NCBI RefSeq assembly: GCF_047795645.1
Contig: NZ_CP181045.1
Coordinates: 1,550,001-1,614,000, forward strand
Direction of reading: 5' to 3'
Length of the DNA stretch: 64,000 bases
Source: Salipaludibacillus sp047795645
GTDB taxonomy: Bacteria; Bacillota; Bacilli; Bacillales; Salisediminibacteriaceae
Shown: in pieces, positions 54,564 to 63,917 of the stretch
Layout of the letters: each line of letters opens with the position of its first letter
Position numbering within the stretch: position 1 is the stretch's first letter
The notes under the pieces: model-generated
Told to the model about the DNA's origin: nothing
Database searches by the model: none
The model's input: the letters and a program-made list of their open reading frames with translations, nothing else
Position numbers and translations under genes: made by a program

Positions 54564-56147
54564 TTATTTTCTTTTAGGACGAGGTTTTGCTGGCTCAAGG
54601 TTAATTCTCGCTCCGCTAACACGGGAATATTTCAATCCTTCATAAACAAAAGGGGCAACCTCTTCAGGAACTTCCAAGAAGGTGAAGTTTTCGAATATAT
54701 CAACTCTTCCAACTGATTGTGCACTTATTCCAACTAAGCGCGAGACCTCATCGACTAATTTTTTCGGTGTTAAGTCTACATTACGTCCTACATTAATAAA
54801 GAATCTGGTCATCCCTTTTTGTGCACCCGTTTCACCAAAATCATAGCTATCATCATTCATATCATCTCTGCTATAAAAAGCTAGTTTCATAAGTGATGTG
54901 ACGACCTTCTCCGGTGGATACTGTTCTAGCAGGTCTGAAACTAAGGTGTCATATAGAGTCATTCCTTGATCATCGTTTTCAATAAGGTCAATAATTTGCC
55001 CTTTCCACACGTGTTGCTGTTTCTCAACCACTTCTTCTACTGAAGGGATATTTCGAGAAGGGACTTTCATTTTTATTTGCGCTTCAATGGAACGTAAATG
55101 TTTCATTTCACGCGGTGTAACAAGCGTAAGAGCAATACCGTCTTTACCAGCACGTCCCGTTCTTCCAATACGGTGAACATAACTTTCAGGATCTTGTGGA
55201 ATGTCATAATTAATCACGTGACTAACATTTTGCACATCAATTCCTCTCGCTGCTACATCTGTCGCAATTAAAAATTCTACAGACGATTCACGAAATTTCT
55301 TCATGACTAGGTCTCTTTGCGGTTGTGATAAATCTCCATGGAGGCCATCTGCCATATACCCTCTCGCTTGAAGAGCTTCAGCTAATTCTGCGACACCTTT
55401 TTTCGTTCGACAAAAAACAATCCCTAAGTGAATCGTTTCACTATCAATAACACGACATAAGGAATCAAGCTTATTTTTTTCGAGAACTTTATAATATACT
55501 TGATTAATTGACGGAGCCGTAACGTCACCCTTATCAATTGTCACATGTTTTGGATTAGTCATATATTTACTTGAAAGTTTACGAATCGGAGGAGGCATCG
55601 TTGCTGAAAAAAGCATTGTTTGTCGATTACTATTAACTTGTTTGAGGATCTTCTCAATATCTTCCACGAATCCCATATCAAGCATTTCATCCGCTTCATC
55701 CAAAATTAAGGTGTGGATATTTTGTAATTTCAATGTTCCACGATTTAAGTGATCCAAAACTCTTCCGGGAGTCCCTACAACAATTTCTACCCCTCGATTT
55801 AATGATTTAATTTGCTGTCCAATCGATTGTCCACCATAAACAGGAAGTGTTTGCACCTTTTGAAATTTTGATAGCTTTTGAAGTTCTCCAGCAACCTGAA
55901 TGGCTAATTCTCTTGTCGGAGTTAAAATCAACGACTGTATATGCTTTTCTTTCGTAATATGCTCCAACAAAGGGATTCCAAATGCAGCTGTTTTCCCTGT
56001 ACCTGTCTGAGCTTGTCCAATTACATCACGTTTGTTCAAAATTTCAGGAATAATTTTTTCTTGGATTGGTGATGGTGCTTCGAAGCCCATTTCTTTAATT
56101 GCTTTTTTTATTTCATCTGATACGTCAAATTGTTCAAATTTCATCAT
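54564..56147 (-). CDS. DEAD-box RNA helicase with DbpA-type RNA-binding domain
   Basis: A 527-residue helicase of the CshA/DeaD type. Q-motif FEQFDVSDEIKKAIKEMGF, motif I AQTGTGKTAAFG, Ia PTRELAIQ, II LDEADEMLDMGF, III LFSATMP, and VI VHRIGRTGRAG. The C terminus from about 445 is a DbpA-type RNA-binding domain (FFINVGRNVDLTPKKLVDEV) and ends in a short basic tail. It unwinds RNA, for example in cold adaptation, ribosome assembly or the degradosome. It starts 2 bases after cinA, so it is in the pgsA-cinA operon. Confidence 0.9.
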   Translation of the reverse strand: MMKFEQFDVSDEIKKAIKEMGFEAPSPIQEKIIPEILNKRDVIGQAQTGTGKTAAFGIPLLEHITKEKHIQSLILTPTRELAIQVAGELQKLSKFQKVQTLPVYGGQSIGQQIKSLNRGVEIVVGTPGRVLDHLNRGTLKLQNIHTLILDEADEMLDMGFVEDIEKILKQVNSNRQTMLFSATMPPPIRKLSSKYMTNPKHVTIDKGDVTAPSINQVYYKVLEKNKLDSLCRVIDSETIHLGIVFCRTKKGVAELAEALQARGYMADGLHGDLSQPQRDLVMKKFRESSVEFLIATDVAARGIDVQNVSHVINYDIPQDPESYVHRIGRTGRAGKDGIALTLVTPREMKHLRSIEAQIKMKVPSRNIPSVEEVVEKQQHVWKGQIIDLIENDDQGMTLYDTLVSDLLEQYPPEKVVTSLMKLAFYSRDDMNDDSYDFGETGAQKGMTRFFINVGRNVDLTPKKLVDEVSRLVGISAQSVGRVDIFENFTFLEVPEEVAPFVYEGLKYSRVSGARINLEPAKPRPKRK

Positions 56148-56149
56148 TT

Positions 56150-57424
56150 CTATTCATCCACCTTTATCTTTTCCTTTTCCTTTTCCTTACTCAAACATTG
56201 AATTAAATAATACATGCCATACTTTACAGATCGTTCTCTAATATTTTCTCTACTTCCTGCTAAACGAAGCAAATATGTTTCCTCGTGGTGCTTTGTTGCA
56301 ATACCAATATATACGATGCCAGGTTCGTGCCCTTCTGAAGAATTTGGTCCTGCGACGCCGGTAAAACTAATTCCAATATCACTATGATATTTCTGTTTAA
56401 TATTTATCGCCATTTCTTTAGCGCACGATGAACTAATCGCGCCTTCAGTTTGCAACAATTTCTGTGAGATAGCCAATTCAGTATGCTTCACTGAATTACT
56501 ATAACATATTATCCCCCCTGTAAAAACAGATGAAGATCCTGGCTCACTTGTCATCATTGTCGAAAATAAGCCTCCCGTTAAACTCTCAGCTGCTGCAATC
56601 GATTGACCAGTTGCTTTCAATTCTCGAAATAAAATATTTGCTAATTGACTTTCATCTTCACCGTAATAATAATAACCAAGGCGTTCTAGAATTTTCGATT
56701 TCAATTGTTGTAATTGGAAATCGTTCTCTTGTTTATCCGACCCCTTGACAGTTAATCGGAGCGTCACCTCACCTCCAGAAGCAAGAGGTGCAATTGTCGG
56801 ATTAGTTTGTTGTTCTATTAAATCATCGACTTTTTCTACCAATTGTGATTCACCGATATCAAAAAAACGCAAAACCATTGATTGAATTTCTTCGTTTAGA
56901 ACTAGCTTTTTTTTCAAAAAAGGCATTAAGTAATTGTTAACCATCGGGATAAGTTCACTAGGGGGACCTGGTAACATAACGATATATTTGTTGTTATGCT
57001 CGACAACCATTCCACATGCTAACCCTTGGTCATTCGCTAGTATTTTTGCGTCTTTCAGTACCATCGCTTGTTTTCGATTGTTCGCAGTCATTTCTCGACG
57101 TCTTTGGGCGAAATGTGATTCAATTCGCTCCTCTGTTTCTCTATCATAGACAAGCTCTTTCCCTGTTACCTTAGCAACTGTTTCTTTCGTTAAATCATCT
57201 TTCGTTGGTCCTAATCCCCCGGTAAAAATCAATAAATCTGATCGATTTAATCCTGATTCAACGACTTCAGATAATCGATTTGGGTTATCCCCCACTACAA
57301 CATGATGATATACATCAATTCCAATAGACGATAGTTGACCAGATATGTATGTAGCATTTGAATTTTGGATTTGTCCGAGAAGTAATTCCGAACCTACTGC
57401 AATAATTTCAGCATTCACTCTCAT
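56150..57424 (-). CDS. cinA: Competence/damage-inducible protein CinA
   Basis: A 424-residue CinA. The N-terminal MoeA-like domain starts NAEIIAVGSELLLGQIQN with VVGDNPNRL and FTGGLGPTKDDLTKE; the C-terminal domain from about 260 has AAESLTGGLFSTMMTSEPGS and GVAGPNSSEGH. In other bacteria the protein shows NMN deamidase or ADP-ribose pyrophosphatase activity. It lies 17 bases after pgsA and normally precedes recA; here the helicase gene follows. Confidence 0.94.
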   Translation of the reverse strand: MRVNAEIIAVGSELLLGQIQNSNATYISGQLSSIGIDVYHHVVVGDNPNRLSEVVESGLNRSDLLIFTGGLGPTKDDLTKETVAKVTGKELVYDRETEERIESHFAQRRREMTANNRKQAMVLKDAKILANDQGLACGMVVEHNNKYIVMLPGPPSELIPMVNNYLMPFLKKKLVLNEEIQSMVLRFFDIGESQLVEKVDDLIEQQTNPTIAPLASGGEVTLRLTVKGSDKQENDFQLQQLKSKILERLGYYYYGEDESQLANILFRELKATGQSIAAAESLTGGLFSTMMTSEPGSSSVFTGGIICYSNSVKHTELAISQKLLQTEGAISSSCAKEMAINIKQKYHSDIGISFTGVAGPNSSEGHEPGIVYIGIATKHHEETYLLRLAGSRENIRERSVKYGMYYLIQCLSKEKEKEKIKVDE

Positions 57425-57440
57425 TTCCCCTTTCTAGATA

Positions 57441-58019
57441 TTACAATGATTTATTAAGAACGTGCTTATTTTTCACAAAATAATCCACACCTGAAAAAAC
57501 AGTTAAAATCACTGCAACATAGACCAAAATGGTGTCAAAGGGTATCGAAACCAATTCAAATACGATGTTATATAACATAACTGCTGCTGCTGCAAATATT
57601 TGGCTAATTGTTTTCCACTTTCCCCAAATACTTGCAGCAATGACCTCTCCTTCACCTGACGCAACAAGTCTGAGTCCTGTAACTGCAAATTCGCGACTTA
57701 ATATGATAATTGCCGCCCATGCAGGAAACATATCTAAGCCAACCAGTCCAACAAAAGCAGCGCTTATTAACAATTTATCTGCTAACGGATCCAAAAATTT
57801 TCCCATGTTCGTGACAAGCTTATACTTTCTAGCATAGTAACCATCCAACCAATCTGTTGAAGCGGCTACGATAAAAATTATCGCTGCAATAAAATGATGA
57901 ACGGGAATCTCTGCCCCGAGCAATGTCAGCTCTCCCCATTGAAACGGAACAAGCAGAAAAATCATAAATACAGGGATTAATAAAATTCGTGAAACGGTAA
58001 TCTGATTAGGAATATTCAC
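57441..58019 (-). CDS. pgsA: Phosphatidylglycerophosphate synthase
   Basis: A 192-residue integral membrane CDP-alcohol phosphatidyltransferase. The motif DG-x2-AR-x8-G-x3-D-x3-D is visible as DWLDGYYARKYKLVTNMGKF followed by LDPLADKL. It makes phosphatidylglycerophosphate from CDP-diacylglycerol and glycerol-3-phosphate. The start is GTG after GGAGGGG. It heads a unit with cinA and the helicase and has its own SigA promoter. Confidence 0.95.
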   Translation of the reverse strand: MNIPNQITVSRILLIPVFMIFLLVPFQWGELTLLGAEIPVHHFIAAIIFIVAASTDWLDGYYARKYKLVTNMGKFLDPLADKLLISAAFVGLVGLDMFPAWAAIIILSREFAVTGLRLVASGEGEVIAASIWGKWKTISQIFAAAAVMLYNIVFELVSIPFDTILVYVAVILTVFSGVDYFVKNKHVLNKSL

Positions 58020-58119
58020 TTTGCCCCTCCTGACGTAATCATATTTCGATTTATATTATGTATGAGACCTATTCAATTTTATCAAAAAGGTTAGCATATT
58101 GCGAATACTAGAGTGAAAT

Positions 58120-58148
58120 ATTATCTTCTTCTACTCATAATGTGTCAA
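58120..58148 (-). promoter_or_regulatory. SigA promoter of pgsA-cinA-helicase
   Basis: TTGACA (58143-58148) and GATAAT (58120-58125) with 17 bases between, about 100 bases before the pgsA start. Confidence 0.7.
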
Positions 58149-58210
58149 TTTTCTTCATTTATACTTTATTCAATTGGGATTTTCGCTAACCTAAAAGAAT
58201 CTTTTATCAC

Positions 58211-58236
58211 AAAAAACAGCCCCTAAAAAGGGCTGT
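58211..58236 (-). terminator. Intrinsic terminator of the RodZ-like gene
   Basis: ACAGCCC and GGGCTGT form a 7-bp stem around CTAAAAA, followed on the minus strand by TTTTT. Confidence 0.8.
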
Positions 58237-58253
58237 CTCTTCAGCAAATATAT

Positions 58254-59138
58254 CTACTCGCTATATTGAATAATAATATTTTGCGTCGTCAGTTCAAGAG
58301 GATATTCTACTAACTCATCATTAATAAAAATATCAGTAGTTGGTGTACTACCAACTCGTATCCTGATCTGTTCTTCATCAGAAAAGTCAAAAGTAGCTTC
58401 ATCTTCTGAAGCGTGCATTTGTCCATACACATCATCACCAGAACTATTGAAAATACTAATCCAGCTTTGACCTGAAAACTCCATCGTCACATCAAAGGTA
58501 TCCGTCTCACTAAGACTAAATACCGATGTATCTCCATCACTCTCTTCAAGAGTAAAGACCGGTTCAGATTCTGATTCGTCTTCTTCATTTTCATTGTTTT
58601 CATCATTAGCTTCTTCATTGTTATTTTCTTCGTTGTTATTATCTTGATTGTTCGCATTCGTTTCGTTATTTTCATTACCTTCAACATTTGATATGTCAAC
58701 ATTCGGTCCATTAAATTGGTCTTGCCTAGTAATACCAGGAGTACCTTCGTCGTTATCAAGTCTAGAAAACCAAATAAGCGCTACAATCACTGTGATAAAT
58801 AAAACAGCAATTACCGTTGGGACTAACGCAGCAATTTTCGACTTCTTTTTTGTATTCGGTGATCGATTAATACGCGGAGGCAAATCAGATGGCTCTCTTT
58901 TTGGTTGTGGTAACTCATCTTTATGTTCTTCAAATACCATATCCGATTCTAATCCAACAGCTTCACAATAGCTCTTAACAAAAGCACGGGCATAAAAGTC
59001 ACCCGGCATTTTAGAAAAATCGCCGTTTTCAATAGCAATTAAATAACGTTTCTGTATTTTAGTAAGGCTTTGTAATTCTTCATGCGAATAGCCCTTTTCT
59101 TCCCTTGCTGATTTTAATCTCAATCCTAATTCTGACAA
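58254..59138 (-). CDS. ymfM: RodZ-like transmembrane HTH protein (YmfM)
   Basis: About 294 residues. The N-terminal 75 residues are an HTH of the RodZ type (SELGLRLKSAREEKGYSHEE and IQKRYLIAIENGDFSKMPGD). One membrane helix near 105-125 is followed by a long linker of Asn and Glu (NENEEDESESEP) and a small beta domain (DUF4115-like). Membrane-bound, linked to cell-shape and envelope control. Start TTG at 59138 after AGGTG fits the family better than a GTG at 59147. It lies between ymfK and pgsA, the conserved order. Confidence 0.9.
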   Translation of the reverse strand: MSELGLRLKSAREEKGYSHEELQSLTKIQKRYLIAIENGDFSKMPGDFYARAFVKSYCEAVGLESDMVFEEHKDELPQPKREPSDLPPRINRSPNTKKKSKIAALVPTVIAVLFITVIVALIWFSRLDNDEGTPGITRQDQFNGPNVDISNVEGNENNETNANNQDNNNEENNNEEANDENNENEEDESESEPVFTLEESDGDTSVFSLSETDTFDVTMEFSGQSWISIFNSSGDDVYGQMHASEDEATFDFSDEEQIRIRVGSTPTTDIFINDELVEYPLELTTQNIIIQYSE

Positions 59139-59154
59139 TCTAAACACCTACCAA

Positions 59155-59928
59155 CTAACTGATATCAAATGATGAGAATCCAGACTCCACAGCCTCATAT
59201 GTAATTTCTTCACTCTCATCTATCCGAAGCTCAATAATATAATCAAAATCATTTAAAGTATATTCGGTTTCCCTAACAAAAATATCAGGGTGCTCGACTA
59301 CTTTTGTTGCAGGAAGGCGCATTATTTCCGATACGAGCATTTGGTGTCTTTCAGAGGCTCTCATAGTAGAAACAATTCCATCAATAATATAAATGTGGTT
59401 CTCCGACATTTCATCATCAGCCAATTGGCTACGAATCGTTTGTCTTAACAGGGTTGAAGATAAAAATGACCATCTTTTATTCGCGCAAACACTCGCCGCC
59501 ACGACTGATTCTGTTTTACCAACCCGAGGCATACCTCGGATTCCAACCAATCGGTGACCATCCTTCATAAACAGTTCTGCCATGAAATCTACTAATACAC
59601 CTAGTTCATCTCGAACAAATCGGAAGGTTTTTTTCTCATCTTCATCACGTTCAATATAACGACCATGTCGAATAGCTAATCGATCTCTCAATTTTGGCTG
59701 GCGGATTTTCCGAAGTGTGATAACATCCATTGTATTCATAATATAACGGAGGCGCATGATCGCCTCATCACTTACACTTTTTATTAACATTCCCCGACGC
59801 ATGTGTTCCACACCGTTAATTGTAACAATATTTATCCGAAGCATTCCTAATAAAGATGCGATCTCTCCTAATAAACCAGGGCGATTTTCATGGATCTGAT
59901 ATTCCATATACCATTCTTTTGGTTCCAT
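59155..59928 (-). CDS. ymfK: DUF3388 protein YmfK
   Basis: A 257-residue protein. The N-terminal about 75 residues look like an ACT-type regulatory domain (YQIHENRPGLLGEIASLLGM and VTINGVEHMRRG). The rest, with GIRGMPRVGKTESVVAAS near 145, resembles a P-loop, though without a full catalytic set in view. The family is conserved in Bacillus and has no assigned reaction. Start ATG 59928 has AAAGGGG upstream; a frame open to 60012 has no ribosome site. The next 341 bases up to ymfJ show no other gene. Confidence 0.88.
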   Translation of the reverse strand: MEPKEWYMEYQIHENRPGLLGEIASLLGMLRINIVTINGVEHMRRGMLIKSVSDEAIMRLRYIMNTMDVITLRKIRQPKLRDRLAIRHGRYIERDEDEKKTFRFVRDELGVLVDFMAELFMKDGHRLVGIRGMPRVGKTESVVAASVCANKRWSFLSSTLLRQTIRSQLADDEMSENHIYIIDGIVSTMRASERHQMLVSEIMRLPATKVVEHPDIFVRETEYTLNDFDYIIELRIDESEEITYEAVESGFSSFDIS

Positions 59929-60224
59929 CGGACAACCCCTTTCAACATTATCTATCATCAATATATGTGAATGTTTTCCCTTTATAATATCATAATTGAT
60001 TTTTTTATTCATTAAAAGAGATTTTTGACAATAATAGCGAAAAAGCTACCATTTACATTTTATTTCTTATTTAATTTACAAATGCTAGTTGGATCTGTAA
60101 CGCTAAAAACTTGGCATCACAGCGATTTCATCTACTATGATTGTACCACGAAGTTTCACTCACACAGAAAAATGAAAAATTGTGGAAATTATTGAGGTTT
60201 ACAAAATCCTATTGCTTAAAACGA

Positions 60225-60248
60225 ATAAAAAGCACCGCCCAAATGGCG
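60225..60248 (-). terminator. Possible weak terminator after ymfJ
   Basis: A short GC stem (CCGCC / GGCG) with a T-run on the minus strand (GGTGCTTTTT), about 25 bases after the ymfJ stop. Confidence 0.4.
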
Positions 60249-60269
60249 ATACTTTTCACCGTATGAACC

Positions 60270-60518
60270 TTAATCCTTTTCGACAAGTTTCACCATCATA
60301 TTAGCAATCGCATGTTGTTCTTCTTCTGAAGCTACATGCCATAAGTCAGACAAAACTTTTTCTTGATCATTTTTGGGTTCCACTTCATTCGATAAGTATT
60401 CTCCAACTTGATAAGCAACATCAGATACCGTTTTTGAATCCATCCCTTCTGCCTCTCCTTGATGGAGCCTTTCCTCTAAAAAGTCTTTCCACTGTTGCCA
60501 ATTGTCTAAAACAGACAT
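60270..60518 (-). CDS. ymfJ: DUF3243 protein YmfJ
   Basis: An 82-residue acidic helical protein of the DUF3243 family (start SVLDNWQQWKDFLEERLHQG; end EEEQHAIANMMVKLVEKD). Function unknown. The ATG at 60518 follows AAGGAGG; a frame extending to 60650 runs into ymfI and is not family-like. It lies between ymfI and ymfK in the conserved order. Confidence 0.9.
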   Translation of the reverse strand: MSVLDNWQQWKDFLEERLHQGEAEGMDSKTVSDVAYQVGEYLSNEVEPKNDQEKVLSDLWHVASEEEQHAIANMMVKLVEKD

Positions 60519-60594
60519 GATCTTTTCCTCCTTGTAAATGACATTCTTATTTAGCATTTCACAAGAAAGAAATAATATGCGCACTCGCAAAAAT

Positions 60595-61332
60595 TTAACA
60601 ATACCATGCGCCGTTAACAGAGAGAATCTGACCGTTAATATAATCCGCATCTTTTGAAAGTAAAAACGCTACTAACCCTGCTATCTCTGACGGCTTGCCT
60701 AATCTTCCAGCTGGAATTTCTTCTTTAAGTTCCAATATATCGTCTGATGAATACCCAGCTAGCATTTCTGTTTCAATAGCTCCAGGCGCTATCGCGTTTA
60801 CTTGAATTCCACTGCGAGCTACTTCTTTAGCTAATGCTTTAACAAAAGCATTTTGCCCACCTTTAATCATCGAATAAGGGACCTCACAAGAAGCGCCTGT
60901 AAGCCCCCAGATCGAGGTAATCATAATGATCTTCCCTGACTTCGCTGATATCATCCCCGGTAGAAACATCTTTGTAATTAAAGATGGTGTAGTAATACCA
61001 ATGGTAAGTTGAGATGTCAAATCTGATTCACTAACATCTTGAAAAATCTTTGAGCTAGCCATGCCTGAATTATGAATGAGAACATCAGGTTGAAAATCTA
61101 GATCTGTTAGTTTGTTAAGTGTTTTAGAAACGAAACTGAAATCTGCTTGAAAGATGAGACACGATTGACCGTATTCAGCTTCTATAACAGCTTTAAGCTC
61201 TTCAACAGATTTTCTATTGCGATTATAGTGTAAGATTAAATTATAACCATGAGAAGCGAGTCGGAGGCTAACTTCCCGACCAATCCCTCCACTCGCTCCC
61301 GTGATAAATGCTAGAGGGGATGATTTACTCAC
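60595..61332 (-). CDS. ymfI: Short-chain dehydrogenase/reductase YmfI
   Basis: About 245 residues. The NAD(P)-binding TGASGGIG is at about 12-19, DVLIHNSGMASS holds the NSG version of the NAG motif, the catalytic Tyr-Lys pair is in EVPYSMIKGGQNAF, preceded by the Ser in MITSIWGLTG. It resembles FabG-type 3-oxoacyl reductases, but the substrate is unknown. A GTG at 61332 spaced 8 bases from AAGGA is the likely start; an ATG six bases earlier is possible. It overlaps the end of ymfH. Confidence 0.88.
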   Translation of the reverse strand: MSKSSPLAFITGASGGIGREVSLRLASHGYNLILHYNRNRKSVEELKAVIEAEYGQSCLIFQADFSFVSKTLNKLTDLDFQPDVLIHNSGMASSKIFQDVSESDLTSQLTIGITTPSLITKMFLPGMISAKSGKIIMITSIWGLTGASCEVPYSMIKGGQNAFVKALAKEVARSGIQVNAIAPGAIETEMLAGYSSDDILELKEEIPAGRLGKPSEIAGLVAFLLSKDADYINGQILSVNGAWYC

Positions 61333-62626
61333 GATCATCTTCCTTTTTTGTGATCAAACATTTCGTCAGTTGCGTGCTTAAATCAAAGTATTCATTCAGA
61401 GTTTGTGCCAATTCCTCTTTTTTCAACGATTCAAGTGTCGGAATAACTTCAAATAAATCCATCCCGTTAAATTGATATCGCGTAAATTGATTTGCAATAA
61501 ATTCAGGTGAATTCATCGCTTTTAAGAAATATCCGATTTTCTTTTTACGAATCCGTTCAATCGCCACTTCGTCAAGTGATTTCCCTTTAAAATCGGAAAC
61601 CATTTGTTCAATCCGGTCAGCTAATTTTTCGGGATGATTAGAATCCCCACCGACTACTGAAAATCCAAAGCCATTTTCGGCGGTATAATCAAAACTGAAG
61701 CTGTCATCAATTAATCCATCTTCATATAAAGACTGATAATTTTCTGAGCTTTGCCCAAACATCATTTCTAAAAGTAATTGCATCGACAATTCGTGCTTTA
61801 ATAGTTCTTGACCCTGTTTATTTGGATTACTGTCTTTGATACCTACCAAACATTTACCAGTATTTACTGGCATCGGAATAACGACCTTTTTTTCATGTAC
61901 TTCACTTGACTCTTTATCAAAATAACGTTCAATTTCCTCTGGTTCCGCAAAGGTTTTATCCGCCTGGTTATCGCGTATTTGTTTTAAGATAGACTCTGGA
62001 TCCACATTTCCTACGACAAAAAGAACCATATTGCTAGGGTGATAAAACGTTTGGTAGCAAGTGTAAAGCAGATCTTTTGTCGTCTTATTAATTGACTCAA
62101 CCGTTCCTGCAATATCAATTGCTACTGGATGACTTTTATACATTCCTTTTAATAGGCCAAAAAAGTTTTGCCAATCTGGATTATCTTCGTACATTTTTAT
62201 TTCTTGTTCAATAATCCCCTTTTCTTTTTCCACTGACTCTTCTGTGAAATATGGCTTTTGCACAAAGTTCATTAAAGTTTCCAAGTTCTTTTCAACATTC
62301 ATCGTACTTGAAAATAAATAAGCTGTTCTCGTGAAACTTGTAAAAGCATTTGCTGAAGCACCTAGTTTACTGAAATTTTGGAATACATCTCCTTCTTCAT
62401 CGTCAAACAATTTATGCTCCAAAAAGTGTGCTATTCCATCTGGTACCCTCAGTGATTCTTGTTCATCTAAAGGGGTAAAATGATTATCGATAGAGCCATA
62501 TTTTGTCGTAAAAGTAGCGAACGTTTTATTAAAACCTTTCTTCGGAAGAACATACACGTGTAATCCATTCGGTAATTCATCGACATAAAGAGTTTCTTGC
62601 AATTGATCAAATGAAACTTTATTCAT
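61325..62626 (-). CDS. ymfH: Zinc protease YmfH (M16 family, active-site subunit)
   Basis: A 433-residue M16 peptidase with the inverted zinc motif HxxEH as H67-F-L-E70-H71 and further glutamate in KEKGIIEQEIKMYEDNP. It carries the catalytic residues; its partner YmfF does not. Predicted cytoplasmic because no signal peptide is present. Overlaps ymfF by 8 bases and ymfI by 8 or more, so all three are coupled. Confidence 0.92.
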   Translation of the reverse strand: MNKVSFDQLQETLYVDELPNGLHVYVLPKKGFNKTFATFTTKYGSIDNHFTPLDEQESLRVPDGIAHFLEHKLFDDEEGDVFQNFSKLGASANAFTSFTRTAYLFSSTMNVEKNLETLMNFVQKPYFTEESVEKEKGIIEQEIKMYEDNPDWQNFFGLLKGMYKSHPVAIDIAGTVESINKTTKDLLYTCYQTFYHPSNMVLFVVGNVDPESILKQIRDNQADKTFAEPEEIERYFDKESSEVHEKKVVIPMPVNTGKCLVGIKDSNPNKQGQELLKHELSMQLLLEMMFGQSSENYQSLYEDGLIDDSFSFDYTAENGFGFSVVGGDSNHPEKLADRIEQMVSDFKGKSLDEVAIERIRKKKIGYFLKAMNSPEFIANQFTRYQFNGMDLFEVIPTLESLKKEELAQTLNEYFDLSTQLTKCLITKKEDDRE

Positions 62627-63917
62627 TCGTGTCAGCCCCCTTTCCTTTTAGAAAGTAAATCGTATCGAGTTGAATTTTTTTAGCAACATTTAAAATGTCG
62701 TCATACGTAACGTTATCAATACGTTGTAACCATTCATTTACAGGGGTCGGTTTGCTAGTTATTTGATTATGATATTCCAACTCTATCCGACCACGTGGGA
62801 CGTCCATCGTCTCTAACACTTGATTTTTATAGACAGCTTTTGTCTGCTCGATATCTTCTTCGGTAAAATTCCCTTGTTTCATGTCTTCCATCTGTTTGAA
62901 TATAATTTCTGTTGCCTCATCATACTTATTCGATTCAATACCAGACATCACAATAAGCAACCCTTTATGACTTTCCACTCTTGATGCTGCGTAATAAGCA
63001 AGACTAGCCTTTTCTCTTACATTTACAAATAGCTTCGAGTGAGAAAAACCGCCAAATACGCCATTAAATAATTGAAGAGCAAAGTAGTCTTCATCGCCAT
63101 ATGTCACATTTGTTCGATAGCCGATGTGAAGTTTCCCTTGTTGAACTGATTGCTCATCAACGACTTCATTCGCTTTTTTCTCAGAATACGGAACAGTTTC
63201 TTTTGCTGGAGTGTTATTTTCTGAATCATTCGGTTGATCTATTGAAAAATATCTTCCAATCAATCCTTTTATTTCTTCGACATCTACATCACCCATAACA
63301 TATAGATCGATTTGATCATTATTTAGTGACTGCTTGTAGTAGTCATATAAATTCGTTCCGTCAATCGCATCCAAATCTTTTTCATACCCTAATACATGCA
63401 ATCCAAATGGTTCTTTTTGACACATTTCTTCTGTTAATCGTTTATTAGCAAAGCGCATTTTATCATCAAAAAGAGAGGCAATTTTTTGATGATGGGTTCG
63501 TTTTTGTTCTTCAATAATCTTTGCATCAAACTGATCATTTTCTATTTTAGGATCTAATAATACGGAGGATAACAGCTTAAGACCTTTTTCCAACAAAGGG
63601 TTTTTGTCCTTTAAAAACTTTTCGTTCGCTATATCCATCCGAAACGATAAAACCTGCCTCTCCCCCTTTTTTGCTACATCTGCAACGAGGGAAGCACCAT
63701 ACAATTCTTCCAAAGCACTGCGAATATGTTGTCTTGATGGATATTCTTTTGTCCCATTTTCAAGAATATTAGGCAGTAAAGCTCGTTTTGTTACGGTATC
63801 TTTTTCTAAGGCGCCATTCATCTGAATGACAATTGTATTTGTTTTGAACGTAGTAGATGGGATCACATGAACACTGATCGCACCTGCTTGAAATTGTTTT
63901 ACTTGATCTTGTTCCAT
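62619..63917 (-). CDS. ymfF: M16-like protein YmfF lacking the zinc motif
   Basis: A 432-residue M16-family protein. At the place of HxxEH the sequence is LLPNILENGTKEYPSRQHIR, so no zinc site is present and catalysis should depend on the YmfH partner, as with other two-subunit M16 peptidases. The YRTNVTYGDEDYFALQLFNG and FGGFSHSKLFVNVREKASLAY region is the typical second-half Arg/Tyr block. ATG after GGAGGG. It is the first gene of the ymfF-H-I unit; the TATATT/TATTAT stretch near 63940 may be its -10. Confidence 0.92.
   Translation of the reverse strand: MEQDQVKQFQAGAISVHVIPSTTFKTNTIVIQMNGALEKDTVTKRALLPNILENGTKEYPSRQHIRSALEELYGASLVADVAKKGERQVLSFRMDIANEKFLKDKNPLLEKGLKLLSSVLLDPKIENDQFDAKIIEEQKRTHHQKIASLFDDKMRFANKRLTEEMCQKEPFGLHVLGYEKDLDAIDGTNLYDYYKQSLNNDQIDLYVMGDVDVEEIKGLIGRYFSIDQPNDSENNTPAKETVPYSEKKANEVVDEQSVQQGKLHIGYRTNVTYGDEDYFALQLFNGVFGGFSHSKLFVNVREKASLAYYAASRVESHKGLLIVMSGIESNKYDEATEIIFKQMEDMKQGNFTEEDIEQTKAVYKNQVLETMDVPRGRIELEYHNQITSKPTPVNEWLQRIDNVTYDDILNVAKKIQLDTIYFLKGKGADTNE

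Noticed and set aside
60105..60150. Third copy of the 99-bp repeat (AAAAACTTGGC near ymfK)
   Set aside because: Only the first about 11 bases match; the rest does not align.
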